NCBI GenBank assembly: GCA_963668615.2
Contig: CAXXCL010000004.1
Coordinates: 1-64,000 of the forward strand
DNA length: 64,000 nt
Direction of reading: 5' to 3'
Source of the DNA: JAAYPI01 sp963668615
Lineage (GTDB): Bacteria; Bacteroidota; Bacteroidia; Bacteroidales; Paludibacteraceae
Each line of letters begins with the position of its first letter. Position 1 is the stretch's first letter. Shown here one piece after another: positions 7,402 through 16,635 of the stretch. Position numbers and translations under genes: made by a program. The notes beneath the pieces are model-generated. The model did not search any database. It saw only the letters and a program-made list of their open reading frames with translations, and was not told the origin of the DNA.

Positions 7402-8985
7402 ATGCCAGATATTAAACCAAGCGAAATTTCAAAGATTTTGCAAATGCAACTCGAAGGTCTTAGCAACAAGCTTGAATTCGAAGAAATAGGAAAAGTTTTA
7501 CAAGTAAGTGATGGTGTAGCCCGTGTATTCGGCTTGAATAAAGTACAGTCAAACGAATTAGTAGAGTTCGAGAATGGAACAAAAGGTGTTGTTCTTAATT
7601 TGGAAGAAGACAATGTCGGGATTGTATTACTAGGTCATACGGAAGGAATTAAAGAAGGTGATACTGTAAAACGCACCAAAAGAATTGCCTCCATCATGGC
7701 AGGTGAAGGTTTATTAGGACGCGTGGTAAATACACTGGGTGAACCAATAGATGGCAAAGGTGCCATTCAAGGCAAAACATATGAGATGCCTTTGGAACGT
7801 AAGGCTCCGGGTGTTCTTTTCCGTCAACCTGTAAACGAACCCTTACAAACAGGTATCAAAGCGATTGATGCAATGATTCCAATTGGTCGAGGACAACGTG
7901 AACTTATCATTGGTGACAGACAAACAGGTAAAACGGCTATCGCAATAGATACTATAATCAATCAAAAAGATAATTTCAATAACGGAGAACCCATTTACTG
8001 TATTTATGTAGGTATTGGACAAAAAGGTTCTACTATAGCCAATATTGTAAAAACATTGGAAGAACATGGTGCTATGGAATACACTGTGGTTGTAACAGCA
8101 ACTGCGTCAGATGCCGCAGCTATGCAATTCTACGCACCATATGCAGGGGTCGCTATCGGAGAATATTTTAGAGATACGGGTCGTCATGCTTTAATCATTT
8201 ATGATGATTTATCTAAGCAAGCTGTAGCTTATCGTGAAGTATCGTTAATTCTTCGTCGTCCACCAGGACGTGAAGCATATCCGGGTGATATTTTCTATTT
8301 ACATTCACGTTTGCTGGAAAGAGCGGCTAAAGTAATTGCAAACGATGCTGTGGCAAAGACAATGAATGACCTTCCTATATCTATTAAAGACATTGTAAAA
8401 GGAGGCGGTTCAATCACAGCTCTACCGATTATTGAGACACAATCTGGTGACGTTTCTGCTTATATTCCAACAAACGTTATTTCTATTACCGACGGTCAAA
8501 TTTTCTTGGAAACAGATTTATTTAATGCAGGTGTTCGTCCTGCTATTAACGTAGGAATTTCTGTCTCTCGTGTTGGAGGGAACGCTCAGATCAAGGCAAT
8601 GAAAAAGGTAGCCGGAACATTGAAGTTGGATCAGGCGACATTTAGAGAGTTGGAAGCATTCTCTAAATTTGGTTCTGAACTAGATGCTGCAACAAAATCT
8701 GTTTTGAATAAAGGAAACAAGAACGTGGAAATCCTCAAACAAGGTCAGTACTCGCCTCTTGCTATAGAAAAACAAATTGCCATCATCTATTGTGGAACAC
8801 AAGGATTATTAGCTCATGTGCCAACAAACCAAGTACGAGATTTTGAAGCAAAATATTTAAATATCTTGGAAGTAAAACATCAAAATGACGTTTTAGATGT
8901 TCTTAAAAAAGGCATTTTAACCGATGAGGTTACTTCAATTTTAAAAGAAGAAGCTTCAAAATTATCTGCACAATATTCAGTTTAA
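7402..8985 (+). CDS. atpA: F1Fo ATP synthase subunit alpha
   Basis: Non-catalytic nucleotide-binding subunit of the F1 hexamer. The 527 residues are in the normal 500-530 range. The Walker A loop GDRQTGKT is at 171-178, and the arginine-finger region is present in ISVSRVGGNAQIKAMKKVAG. The start is ATG 7402 (MPDIKPSEISKIL). It is followed by a 69-nt spacer and atpG. Confidence 0.98.
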   Translation: MPDIKPSEISKILQMQLEGLSNKLEFEEIGKVLQVSDGVARVFGLNKVQSNELVEFENGTKGVVLNLEEDNVGIVLLGHTEGIKEGDTVKRTKRIASIMAGEGLLGRVVNTLGEPIDGKGAIQGKTYEMPLERKAPGVLFRQPVNEPLQTGIKAIDAMIPIGRGQRELIIGDRQTGKTAIAIDTIINQKDNFNNGEPIYCIYVGIGQKGSTIANIVKTLEEHGAMEYTVVVTATASDAAAMQFYAPYAGVAIGEYFRDTGRHALIIYDDLSKQAVAYREVSLILRRPPGREAYPGDIFYLHSRLLERAAKVIANDAVAKTMNDLPISIKDIVKGGGSITALPIIETQSGDVSAYIPTNVISITDGQIFLETDLFNAGVRPAINVGISVSRVGGNAQIKAMKKVAGTLKLDQATFRELEAFSKFGSELDAATKSVLNKGNKNVEILKQGQYSPLAIEKQIAIIYCGTQGLLAHVPTNQVRDFEAKYLNILEVKHQNDVLDVLKKGILTDEVTSILKEEASKLSAQYSV

Positions 8986-9054
8986 ATTTGAATTGACTTT
9001 CGAGTATCTGAACACCATACCATCCTGATGAACAGGTATTTTTATGTATAAAAT

Positions 9055-9939
9055 ATGGCATCACTAAAAGAAATTAGGGCACGTATATCTTCTGTTAAAT
9101 CAACTATGAAGATTACTAGTGCCATGAAAATGGTTTCGGCAGCAAAACTTCATAAGGCAGAAAATACTTGTTTAAAGTTTTTACCTTACAAAAATAAATT
9201 GTCTGAATCCCTAAGTAACTATATCAGTTCAACAGATATTGATATAACGATTCCTTTAGCTGAAGAAAGGGAAGTAAAAAGAGTTGCCATTATTATTTTT
9301 TCATCCAACTCAGGTTTGTGCGGAACATTTAACTCGAATATCATAAAATTATTCAATGAAACCGTCAATTCATATTCCTCAATTGGAAAAGAAAATATTC
9401 TCATTTACACGATAGGAAAGAAGATAACTGATTATGTAAATAAATCTGAATATACTTTAGTTAAATCCTTTAGTGAATTGTACAATGCTCCAACCTATGC
9501 AGAAACAGAAAAAATAGCGAATCGTATAGGAGATAAATTTATAAATAAAGAAGTAGATCGAGTAGAATTGATTTTTAATCATTATAAAAATGCGGGCGTT
9601 CAAATCCCGACTAGAGAAATTCTTCTTCCACTCAAAAAGGCAGAACAATATACCAAAGGATCAAAACAAAAGCAAAATGTTTACTTGGTAGAACCATCAA
9701 AAGAAGAATTCTTACGCGGATTAGTTCCGACTGTTGTTCGCACACAAGTTTATGGAACGCTACTTGACTCTTTAACAGCGGAGCACGGTGCAAGAACAAC
9801 GGCTATGCAGATTGCTTCTGAGAATGCGGAAGAAATGATAAGTACTATTACTCAACAATACAACAAGGTCCGTCAAGAAGTTATTACGAATGAAATTCTT
9901 GATATTGTAGGTGGTTCTGAGGCTTTGCGGAATAAATAA
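9055..9939 (+). CDS. atpG: F1Fo ATP synthase subunit gamma
   Basis: Rotating shaft of the F1 motor, 294 residues. The two terminal helices forming the antiparallel coiled coil are clear: N-terminal ASLKEIRARISSVKSTMKIT and C-terminal NAEEMISTITQQYNKVRQE, with the Rossmann-like middle domain between (SSNSGLCGTFNSN near residue 83). The start is ATG 9055. It is the last ATP synthase subunit gene, and the next gene begins only 9 nt later. Confidence 0.97.
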   Translation: MASLKEIRARISSVKSTMKITSAMKMVSAAKLHKAENTCLKFLPYKNKLSESLSNYISSTDIDITIPLAEEREVKRVAIIIFSSNSGLCGTFNSNIIKLFNETVNSYSSIGKENILIYTIGKKITDYVNKSEYTLVKSFSELYNAPTYAETEKIANRIGDKFINKEVDRVELIFNHYKNAGVQIPTREILLPLKKAEQYTKGSKQKQNVYLVEPSKEEFLRGLVPTVVRTQVYGTLLDSLTAEHGARTTAMQIASENAEEMISTITQQYNKVRQEVITNEILDIVGGSEALRNK

Positions 9940-9948
9940 CAAATAAGA

Positions 9949-11712
9949 ATGAACATAACAAGAGTTTTCGATATTCTCGAAAATTACATGGAAATTAAAC
10001 CGCAACAAGAGGTTGCATTAGCAGGGAAAAAAGAAGGAATATGGCATAAATATAGTATCCAAGAATACATAGAACAAACAAACTTAATATCTGCAGGTTT
10101 ATTAAAGCTTGGTGTAAAAAAGGGCGATACCATTGCCATGATTAGTTCAAACAGACCCGAGTACAACATTGTTGACATGGCGACCATGCAAATAGGGGCG
10201 ATTCTTGTACCTATTTATCCCACCATTAGCGAATCAGACTATCGTTACATTTTAAATAATGCTGAGATAACATACATTTTTCTCGAAGGAGAAGAATTAC
10301 TTCGTAAAATTGAAAAAATCATTCCGGAACTTCCTTCTTTCAAAGGTATTTACACCTTTATAAACAGAGGAAGATTTAATTACTTTGAGCAACTACTTAA
10401 TTTAGGAAAAGAAAATCTTGATCTTACCAAAATAAATGCAATCAAGAAAGAAATTACAACCAATGATGTTGCTTGCATTATTTATACTTCAGGCACTACC
10501 GGAAATCCCAAAGGAGTTATGTTATCTCATAATAACTTGACTATGCAACTGAAAATGTTGGAAGGAACTCCTCAAAAATGGAGTGATACAGCCTTCAGTT
10601 TTCTACCCCTTTGTCATGCTTATGAGAAAATGATGGTATACCTTTATCAATACTTAGGTATGTCTGTTTATTATGCAGAAAATTTAGGCACCATCTCTGA
10701 AAATATAAAAGAGGTAAATCCGACCATGATGACATGTGTACCTCGTATACTGGAAAAGATTTACGACAAGATATATAATGGTGGAAGAAAATTACCATTC
10801 TTTCAACAAAAGCTATACTATTGGGCTCTAGGTTTGGCTATTAGGTATAAAATAGAAGACCGTAGCGTTTGTTACAATATTCAACATAAAATAGCAGAGA
10901 AGCTCGTTTTTTCGAAATGGAGAGCTGCTATCGGAGGTCATTTTGACATTGTCGTTTCGGGCGGAGCTGCTATTCAACCACGTATAGCTAGTTTTTTTTC
11001 TGCTATTGGCATGCCTGTTTTTGAAGGTTATGGAATAACCGAAACTTCTCCTGTAATCGCGGTAAGCTCAAGAAAAAAGCACGGAAGATGTGTTGGAACC
11101 GTTGGATTCCCTTTAGAAGGTGTAGAAATAAAAATTGTTCCCGAAACTGACGAAATTATCTGTCGTGGACATAATGTTATGCTCGGATATTACAAAGATC
11201 CAGAGCTTACCGCTGAGGTTATTGACAAAGATGGATGGTTTCATACCGGTGACTCCGGAAAGTTTACTGAACAGGGACAATTAGTTATTACCGGTCGTTT
11301 AAAAAATATTTTCAAAACATCATTTGGTAAATTTGTAAATTCTTTCTTGATAGAAGAAAAAATTATGCAGTCACCCTTTATTGAAAATATTATGGTGATA
11401 GGCGAAAATCAGAAATTTGCTGCCGCAATAATTATCCCTGATTTCACGTTCCTCAAATTATGGTGTAGAAAACACAAAATACTTTATACTACGGATGAAG
11501 AAATCATTAAAGATGAAACGGTAAAAGCTAGATTTAAGAAAGAAATAGCAAAATACAATACATTTTTTGGTGACACAGAACAAATTAAAAAGTTTGAATT
11601 ACTTGCAGACGAATGGTCTCAACAAACAGGAATTCTTACTCCCACTTTGAAAGTAAAACGTAATGTCGCATTGGATAGATACAAAAATGTCATTGAAAAA
11701 ATATTTAGTTAA
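9949..11712 (+). CDS. Long-chain fatty-acid--CoA ligase (AMP-binding)
   Basis: A 587-residue adenylate-forming enzyme expected to activate long-chain fatty acids to acyl-CoA through an acyl-AMP. The AMP-binding P-loop YTSGTTGNPKG is at about 179-189, the adenine motif GYGITETSP at about 364-372, and the hinge region reads WFHTGDSGKF and ITGRLKNIFKTSFGKFV. The lysine-containing C-terminal lid is present. It starts 9 nt after atpG with no terminator between, so it probably shares the ATP synthase transcript. A terminator follows at 11732. Chain-length preference cannot be read from sequence. Confidence 0.9.
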   Translation: MNITRVFDILENYMEIKPQQEVALAGKKEGIWHKYSIQEYIEQTNLISAGLLKLGVKKGDTIAMISSNRPEYNIVDMATMQIGAILVPIYPTISESDYRYILNNAEITYIFLEGEELLRKIEKIIPELPSFKGIYTFINRGRFNYFEQLLNLGKENLDLTKINAIKKEITTNDVACIIYTSGTTGNPKGVMLSHNNLTMQLKMLEGTPQKWSDTAFSFLPLCHAYEKMMVYLYQYLGMSVYYAENLGTISENIKEVNPTMMTCVPRILEKIYDKIYNGGRKLPFFQQKLYYWALGLAIRYKIEDRSVCYNIQHKIAEKLVFSKWRAAIGGHFDIVVSGGAAIQPRIASFFSAIGMPVFEGYGITETSPVIAVSSRKKHGRCVGTVGFPLEGVEIKIVPETDEIICRGHNVMLGYYKDPELTAEVIDKDGWFHTGDSGKFTEQGQLVITGRLKNIFKTSFGKFVNSFLIEEKIMQSPFIENIMVIGENQKFAAAIIIPDFTFLKLWCRKHKILYTTDEEIIKDETVKARFKKEIAKYNTFFGDTEQIKKFELLADEWSQQTGILTPTLKVKRNVALDRYKNVIEKIFS

Positions 11713-11731
11713 AACTAAATATTCGTATACT

Positions 11732-11768
11732 AAAATCCTGCTGAACGATTTACTTGGCAGGATTTTTT
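11732..11768 (+). terminator. Probable terminator after the acyl-CoA ligase
   Basis: A 10-bp stem (11732-11741 AAAATCCTGC with 11757-11766) encloses a 15-nt loop and runs into a T-tract at 11763-11768. It lies 20 nt after the stop codon and would end the ATP synthase/acyl-CoA ligase transcript. The rest of the 232-nt gap up to the sigma gene is AT-rich, with only a promoter element seen. Confidence 0.75.
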
Positions 11769-11929
11769 GCTGTTATAAACAATCTTGCCAATGTTTTAAC
11801 ATTGATGTGTTAAAATTTTAAAATTTCTTTTTTATGTAAGTTTTTATTTCTTAATTTGTGCAATCGTTTTCGGTGCTGTTTGTTAACCTATAAATCTATA
11901 CGCCTATAGCAATGTTTACTCTTATACAT

Positions 11930-11937
11930 TAAATTTG
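11930..11937 (+). promoter_or_regulatory. -7 promoter element very close to the sigma-factor start
   Basis: TAAATTTG matches TAnnTTTG but ends only 7 nt before the annotated ATG 11945. Transcription would begin within a few bases of the start codon, implying a leaderless mRNA or use of a later ATG (11963 or 11975). Confidence 0.5.
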
Positions 11938-11944
11938 TAGAGTA

Positions 11945-12535
11945 ATGGATACATTAAAAACAATGACTGACGAAATGTTGGTTAGTTTGTATGCTACAGG
12001 TAATAATCGTGCTTTTGAGGTCTTGCTGCTTCGTCACAAAAACAAAATGTACTCGTACATTTTCAATTTGGTTCGCGACCGCGACTTGTGTGAGGATATA
12101 TTTCAAGAAACTTTTATCAGAGTAATTACTTGCATTCGGGGAAAGAATTATACCGAGTCAGGTAAGTTTTTGGCGTGGGTTACCCGTATTGCCCATAATT
12201 TGGCTATGGATAACCTTCGATTAAAACAAAACAATGATACCGTTTCTGCTGATAATACGGAAACAAACTTGCTGAATAACCTTTCCCTGTGCGAAAAAAA
12301 CATAGAAGATGATCTCATCACCGAACAAATTTATGCAGACTTGAACAAGTTGATTGATGCATTACCAAAAAATCAAAGAGAAATCATACGAATGCGATAT
12401 TATGAAGACTTAAGCTTCAAGGAAATATCTGATAAAACCGGAGTCAGTATTAATACTTCATTGGGAAGAATGCGGTATGCTATATTAAACATGAGGAAGT
12501 TGGCAGAGGACAACAATGTTGTTCTTTCTTTATAA
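11945..12535 (+). CDS. RNA polymerase ECF-type sigma factor
   Basis: A 196-residue sigma-70 family protein with only the two core domains. Region 2 is at about 20-90 (RDLCEDIFQETFIRVITCI, the core-binding and -10 recognition helix). Region 4 is at about 135-190 (LPKNQREIIRMRYYEDLSFKEIS, a helix-turn-helix). It should direct polymerase to a specific promoter set. No anti-sigma gene is next to it; a 54-residue ORF follows. The start could also be an ATG 18 or 30 nt later, since a promoter element abuts ATG 11945. It differs from SusR-type sigma factors in not being next to SusC/SusD genes. Confidence 0.93.
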   Translation: MDTLKTMTDEMLVSLYATGNNRAFEVLLLRHKNKMYSYIFNLVRDRDLCEDIFQETFIRVITCIRGKNYTESGKFLAWVTRIAHNLAMDNLRLKQNNDTVSADNTETNLLNNLSLCEKNIEDDLITEQIYADLNKLIDALPKNQREIIRMRYYEDLSFKEISDKTGVSINTSLGRMRYAILNMRKLAEDNNVVLSL

Positions 12536-12601
12536 GAAATTTATTTTCTACACAATATTTTATTTGTAGGTACGTTCTCTTTATATAAAAATAAAGTGCC
12601 T

Positions 12602-12766
12602 ATGAAATTTTATATACCCCACTACCCTTATTTCAAGCAAAAGACAAATGAAGAAGTAAAAATGGAACCCAAAGAAAGTACAATTGATCGATTGTTGGAA
12701 TTCGCAGCTTGTTATCACGTAGAAAAAACAAAGAAAAATCAATTAATTGAAATATTTTTGAACTGA
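12602..12766 (+). CDS. Small protein (54 residues) after the sigma factor
   Basis: An open frame from ATG 12602 to TGA 12764-12766 in the gap between the sigma gene and rpe. It begins MKFYIPHYPYFKQK and ends QLIEIFLN. The middle, ESTIDRLLEFAACYHVEK, looks like an amphipathic helix. It has no cysteine cluster or membrane segment, so it does not resemble a zinc-finger anti-sigma factor. It lies 66 nt after the sigma stop with no terminator between, so co-transcription is plausible. I do not recognise a family with certainty. The composition and position look like a real gene, but the length is close to chance. Confidence 0.55.
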   Translation: MKFYIPHYPYFKQKTNEEVKMEPKESTIDRLLEFAACYHVEKTKKNQLIEIFLN

Positions 12767-12804
12767 AAATGGTTCGATATGTGCTATTCTTTAACATTTT
12801 TAGT

Positions 12805-12812
12805 TACTTTTG
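12805..12812 (+). promoter_or_regulatory. -7 promoter element before rpe
   Basis: TACTTTTG (TAnnTTTG) ends 21 nt before the rpe ATG at 12834. It overlaps a TTG at 12810 that could be misread as an upstream start codon, which supports the ATG choice. Confidence 0.6.
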
Positions 12813-12833
12813 CCTGTAAATAAAGCTGTCATC

Positions 12834-13484
12834 ATGAATACAATTGTAGCACCATCTTTGTTGTCTGCAAATTTTGCAAATCTACAATCTGATGTTGAAA
12901 TGATAAACCAAAGCAATGCCGATTGGTTGCACTTGGATATTATGGATGGTGTGTTTGTTCCAAACATTTCATTTGGCTTTCCTGTTATTGAATCTATCAA
13001 AGGAATCTGCGAAAAGCCTCTTGACATCCACTTGATGATTGTTGAGCCCGACAAGTTTATTGCAGATTTTGCTTCTGTAGGGGCATATATGATTAACGTT
13101 CACTACGAAGCTTGCACGCATCTACATAGAACTATCCAAAAAATTAAAAACGAAGGAGTAAAAGCTGCCGTAACACTCAATCCACACACACCTATCGTGT
13201 TATTGAAAGATATTATTTGTGATGTTGATATGGTACTTTTAATGTCTGTAAATCCTGGTTATGGTGGACAAAAGTTCATTCCGAACACTTTACAAAAAAC
13301 AACTGAGCTCAAAGAGCTTATCCTACAAAAACAATCAAAAGCTCTTATCGAAGTGGATGGTGGTGTTAATTTAGAGACAGGAAAACAACTTGTTCAACAG
13401 GGTGCGAATGCCCTTGTGGCGGGAAATTTTATCTTCAAATCTGCCAATCCATTACAAACAATTAATGACCTGAAAATGCTCTAA
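12834..13484 (+). CDS. rpe: Ribulose-phosphate 3-epimerase
   Basis: Interconverts ribulose-5-phosphate and xylulose-5-phosphate in the pentose phosphate pathway. I use ATG 12834 (MNTIVAPSLLSANF), giving 216 residues, the usual length; an in-frame TTG at 12810 lies inside the promoter element. The TIM-barrel signatures are intact: LHLDIMDGVFVPN (catalytic Asp and metal ligands), HLMIVEP, MSVNPGYGGQKF and EVDGGVN. The next gene starts 9 nt later, so rpe and comEC are probably co-transcribed. Confidence 0.96.
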   Translation: MNTIVAPSLLSANFANLQSDVEMINQSNADWLHLDIMDGVFVPNISFGFPVIESIKGICEKPLDIHLMIVEPDKFIADFASVGAYMINVHYEACTHLHRTIQKIKNEGVKAAVTLNPHTPIVLLKDIICDVDMVLLMSVNPGYGGQKFIPNTLQKTTELKELILQKQSKALIEVDGGVNLETGKQLVQQGANALVAGNFIFKSANPLQTINDLKML

Positions 13485-13493
13485 ATAGAAGAA

Positions 13494-15545
13494 ATGCACT
13501 TTACTACATTTTTGCATCAGGTTCCATTTTTCAGAATAACATTAGCTCTTATTTTAGGTTTTATACTATCACTCCTACTACCTTTTTGGTGGATCGGGCT
13601 ATTTCTTTTCAGTTCTGCTTTTTTTAGTTTTATTTTTTCTTTATTTTTAAGGGACACTACACGAACCTTTCATTACCGTTGGTTACCAGGTCTTACAATT
13701 ACTCTATTTTTCTGTGGATTAGGTTTTTATCTTTTACAATCGAAGGATAAAAATATATCTGTAGAGGTACCTGAACGAGAGCAAAGTTTTCTGGCAATCA
13801 TTAAAGAAACACCAAGAGAAAAGCCAAAATCAATTATGTTGGTTACAAAACTTTACCCTACTGATGGAACACACCCTTTTGATGCCATTTTGTATTTGCA
13901 AAAAAATTCGGAGGCATCTGCACTGCTTCTTGAAGATCAATTATTGGTTCATGCCAAAATGCAACAAGTAACGAATAGTGGAAATCCTTACGAATTTGAC
14001 TATAAAAACTATTTGCAGCGAAAAGAAATTACAGTAACAGCTTACATTAAATCCGGATATTGGAAAAAAATGTCCGCAGAAAAGCCGTTTTCAATCAAAT
14101 ACCAAGCGGCAGAAGTTCGAGATATACTACTAAATATTTATAGAGAACACAAAATCACCAACAACGAATTTGCGGTTATAGCTGCATTAACATTGGGTTA
14201 CACAGATGAATTAAGTAAAGAAACAAAGCAAAGTTTCTCCGTTTCAGGAGGGTCTCACGTACTATCCGTCAGCGGCTTACATGTAGGGATAATTTATTTG
14301 GCATTAGGATTTTTTTTAAAGTTCATGGACAAAAAAAAGTCCACTCTGATTATTAAACAAATCATCATTCTTCTTTGTTTATGGTATTACACTTTTATTT
14401 GTGGATTGGCTCCGTCCATTGTTCGTTCAGCTATTATGATATCACTAATTTGTATCAGTGACATTGTCAATAGGAAGTCGGTTACCTACAATGCGGTATT
14501 CTTCTCGGCATTTTGCATGCTCATATATAATCCCTATTATATTTTCGATGTCGGTTTTCAATTGAGCTACATGGCTGTTTTGAGCATCTTATTCTTTCAG
14601 AAGATGTTGTACGATTTGATAACCGTCAAGAATAAAGCTTTGGATTGGTTGTGGTCATTGACTTGTGTTTCTATCGCAGCACAAATAGGAACGGCACCCA
14701 TAAGTCTATACTATTTTCATCAATTTCCTTCTTATTTTTTGCTTACCAATATTGTCATCATTCCGGCAACTAGCATCATTCTTTATTTAGCAATGGCACT
14801 ATTAGCTTTTTCTTCTTTTACTTTCATATCCTCTATTTTGACTAAAATATTGATTTTCTCAACAAATGGTGTAAATTCCTTCGCTAGCTACATCGAACAT
14901 CTTCCTCATTCATCCGTTCAAGAAATCTATATAGAACTATGGCAAGTTATCTGTTTATTTATTCTCGTCATATTTATATATAAATTTATCAACTCAAAAA
15001 AACCAAAATACATCTTCGTATGTTTATCAATATGTATTTTATGGCTTGGCTTAGACATCACGAATGAATACAAGCAGTTACAAAAAAGCAGTCTTATCAT
15101 TTATAGCAACAACCGAAAAGCGGGATTTAATTTGCATTACATTTCAGGAAAAGAAAACTTTATCTTTACCGAAGCCAAGAATGCTGAATCCATTATCAAA
15201 ACAGCCACGCCCTATATTCAAAAGAATGACCTAAAAAAACCTTTGGTAAACATCATTAAATCGACTAACCATTTTGGACAAGTATTTGATAAAACATACT
15301 TCGTTTTGCAAACGCCAATAAAGGAAGTTACACCTTCCAAACCTATTTCAATTGATTATTTATTAGTCTATTCCGACAAGGTTTATTCTCTAAAACAAAT
15401 ACGTTTATTGTTCAATCCAAAATTGATAATTTTAGGAGAAAACATAAAAGGAAAAAAATTGGCAAGAATAAAAGAAGAATGTAACAATATGGGGGTGAAT
15501 TATCATTCAATAAATGAAAATGGGGCATTTATTTGTGAACAGTAA
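13494..15545 (+). CDS. ComEC/Rec2-family membrane protein
   Basis: A 683-residue inner-membrane protein of the ComEC family, which in transformable bacteria forms the channel for single-stranded DNA entry. Three hydrophobic segments at about 10-75 precede a soluble DUF4131-type domain. The competence domain (about 230-490, starting near SGGSHVLSVSGLHVGIIYLA) has several membrane helices. The last 180 residues are soluble but lack the HxHxDH motif of the metallo-beta-lactamase domain found in Bacillus ComEC, as in Bacteroidota homologues I know. DNA uptake is therefore a family-based inference. Confidence 0.88.
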   Translation: MHFTTFLHQVPFFRITLALILGFILSLLLPFWWIGLFLFSSAFFSFIFSLFLRDTTRTFHYRWLPGLTITLFFCGLGFYLLQSKDKNISVEVPEREQSFLAIIKETPREKPKSIMLVTKLYPTDGTHPFDAILYLQKNSEASALLLEDQLLVHAKMQQVTNSGNPYEFDYKNYLQRKEITVTAYIKSGYWKKMSAEKPFSIKYQAAEVRDILLNIYREHKITNNEFAVIAALTLGYTDELSKETKQSFSVSGGSHVLSVSGLHVGIIYLALGFFLKFMDKKKSTLIIKQIIILLCLWYYTFICGLAPSIVRSAIMISLICISDIVNRKSVTYNAVFFSAFCMLIYNPYYIFDVGFQLSYMAVLSILFFQKMLYDLITVKNKALDWLWSLTCVSIAAQIGTAPISLYYFHQFPSYFLLTNIVIIPATSIILYLAMALLAFSSFTFISSILTKILIFSTNGVNSFASYIEHLPHSSVQEIYIELWQVICLFILVIFIYKFINSKKPKYIFVCLSICILWLGLDITNEYKQLQKSSLIIYSNNRKAGFNLHYISGKENFIFTEAKNAESIIKTATPYIQKNDLKKPLVNIIKSTNHFGQVFDKTYFVLQTPIKEVTPSKPISIDYLLVYSDKVYSLKQIRLLFNPKLIILGENIKGKKLARIKEECNNMGVNYHSINENGAFICEQ

Positions 15546-15565
15546 CAAAGTATTTCCTATTTTTG
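15533..15565 (+). promoter_or_regulatory. Promoter before nrnA
   Basis: TTG at 15533-15535 and TATTTTTG at 15558-15565 with a 22-nt spacer fit the Bacteroidota -33/-7 pattern. The -33 part lies inside the end of comEC. The leader to ATG 15589 is about 20 nt. Confidence 0.6.
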
Positions 15566-15588
15566 CAGTATAATAATAAAGATTTATC

Positions 15589-16635
15589 ATGATAACGAAA
15601 ATTATTGCTGAGGAAAAGATCGTACAAGCACATAAAGCCATTGATAGGGCGGAAAAAATTGTAATTATCTCCCACATTGGTCCTGATGGAGACGCTCTTG
15701 GAAGTGCTTTGGGTTTGTATCATTTTTTGTTTTCCTTGGACAAAGAAACAAGGGTTATCATGCCAAATGCATTTCCTGCTTTTTTGAATTTTTTGCCAAG
15801 TAGCAGTGATGTGCTTATTTATGAAGACTATCAAGATGAATCAGAAGATTTGGTGGCAAGTGCAGATATTATATTTTGTCTCGATTTCAACCAACTTAAA
15901 CGTATTGGCAAATTGGGAGAATTAGTTGGAAAAGCTAAAGCCATAAAAATCATGCTGGATCATCACCCTTTGCCTGATGCTTTTGCAAACATATCGATAT
16001 CACATCCGGAAATTGCATCGACTAGCGAACTTGTTTTCCGACTAATTTGCAGGATGGGTTACTTTTCTGAAATAACAAAACAATCTGCGGAATGTATCTG
16101 TTGTGGCATTATAACCGATACCGGTGGATTATCTTATAACTCCAATAGTCCTGAAATTTATACAATTGTTGCCGAACTAATAAAAAAAGGCGTTGACAAA
16201 GATGCGATGTATAGACATCTATACAGCAATTATTCTGCTGATAGAATGAGACTTATGGGATATGTACTTTCTGAAAAAATGAAAATATATCCCAAATACA
16301 AGGCAGCAATTATTTCCCTGACAAAAAAAGAACAAACAAAATTCCAACCCCAAAAAGGTGATACTGAAGGTTTTGTCAATTTGCCTCTTTCCATAACGGA
16401 TATTATGTTTTCTGTGTTCTTAAAAGAAGAAGATGACCAAATTAAAATATCATTTCGCTCTCAAGGTGATTTTCCGACAAACAAATTTGCCTGTGAATTA
16501 TTTGGCGGAGGAGGTCACTTAAATGCCTCAGGAGCGGAAAGTAAACTTTCTTTGGAAGATACTGTGTCAAAGATAGAAAATGCTCTTCCTGCATACTATC
16601 AAGAATGGAATGAATTTTTAAACACAAAAGAATGA
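15589..16635 (+). CDS. nrnA: DHH-family bifunctional oligoribonuclease / PAP phosphatase
   Basis: A 348-residue DHH/DHHA1 phosphoesterase. NrnA-type enzymes degrade short oligoribonucleotides and dephosphorylate 3'-phosphoadenosine 5'-phosphate. Metal-binding motifs are visible: ISHIGPDGDALGS (His29, Asp33, Asp35), CLDFN near 100 and the namesake Asp124-His125-His126 in MLDHHPLP. The DHHA1 substrate loop FGGGGHLNASG is near residue 304. The TGA overlaps the next gene's ATG, so the two are translationally coupled. Confidence 0.9.
   Translation: MITKIIAEEKIVQAHKAIDRAEKIVIISHIGPDGDALGSALGLYHFLFSLDKETRVIMPNAFPAFLNFLPSSSDVLIYEDYQDESEDLVASADIIFCLDFNQLKRIGKLGELVGKAKAIKIMLDHHPLPDAFANISISHPEIASTSELVFRLICRMGYFSEITKQSAECICCGIITDTGGLSYNSNSPEIYTIVAELIKKGVDKDAMYRHLYSNYSADRMRLMGYVLSEKMKIYPKYKAAIISLTKKEQTKFQPQKGDTEGFVNLPLSITDIMFSVFLKEEDDQIKISFRSQGDFPTNKFACELFGGGGHLNASGAESKLSLEDTVSKIENALPAYYQEWNEFLNTKE

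Noticed and set aside
12810..12833. TTG start for rpe
   Set aside because: The TTG is part of a TACTTTTG promoter element; ATG 12834 gives the normal 216-residue enzyme.
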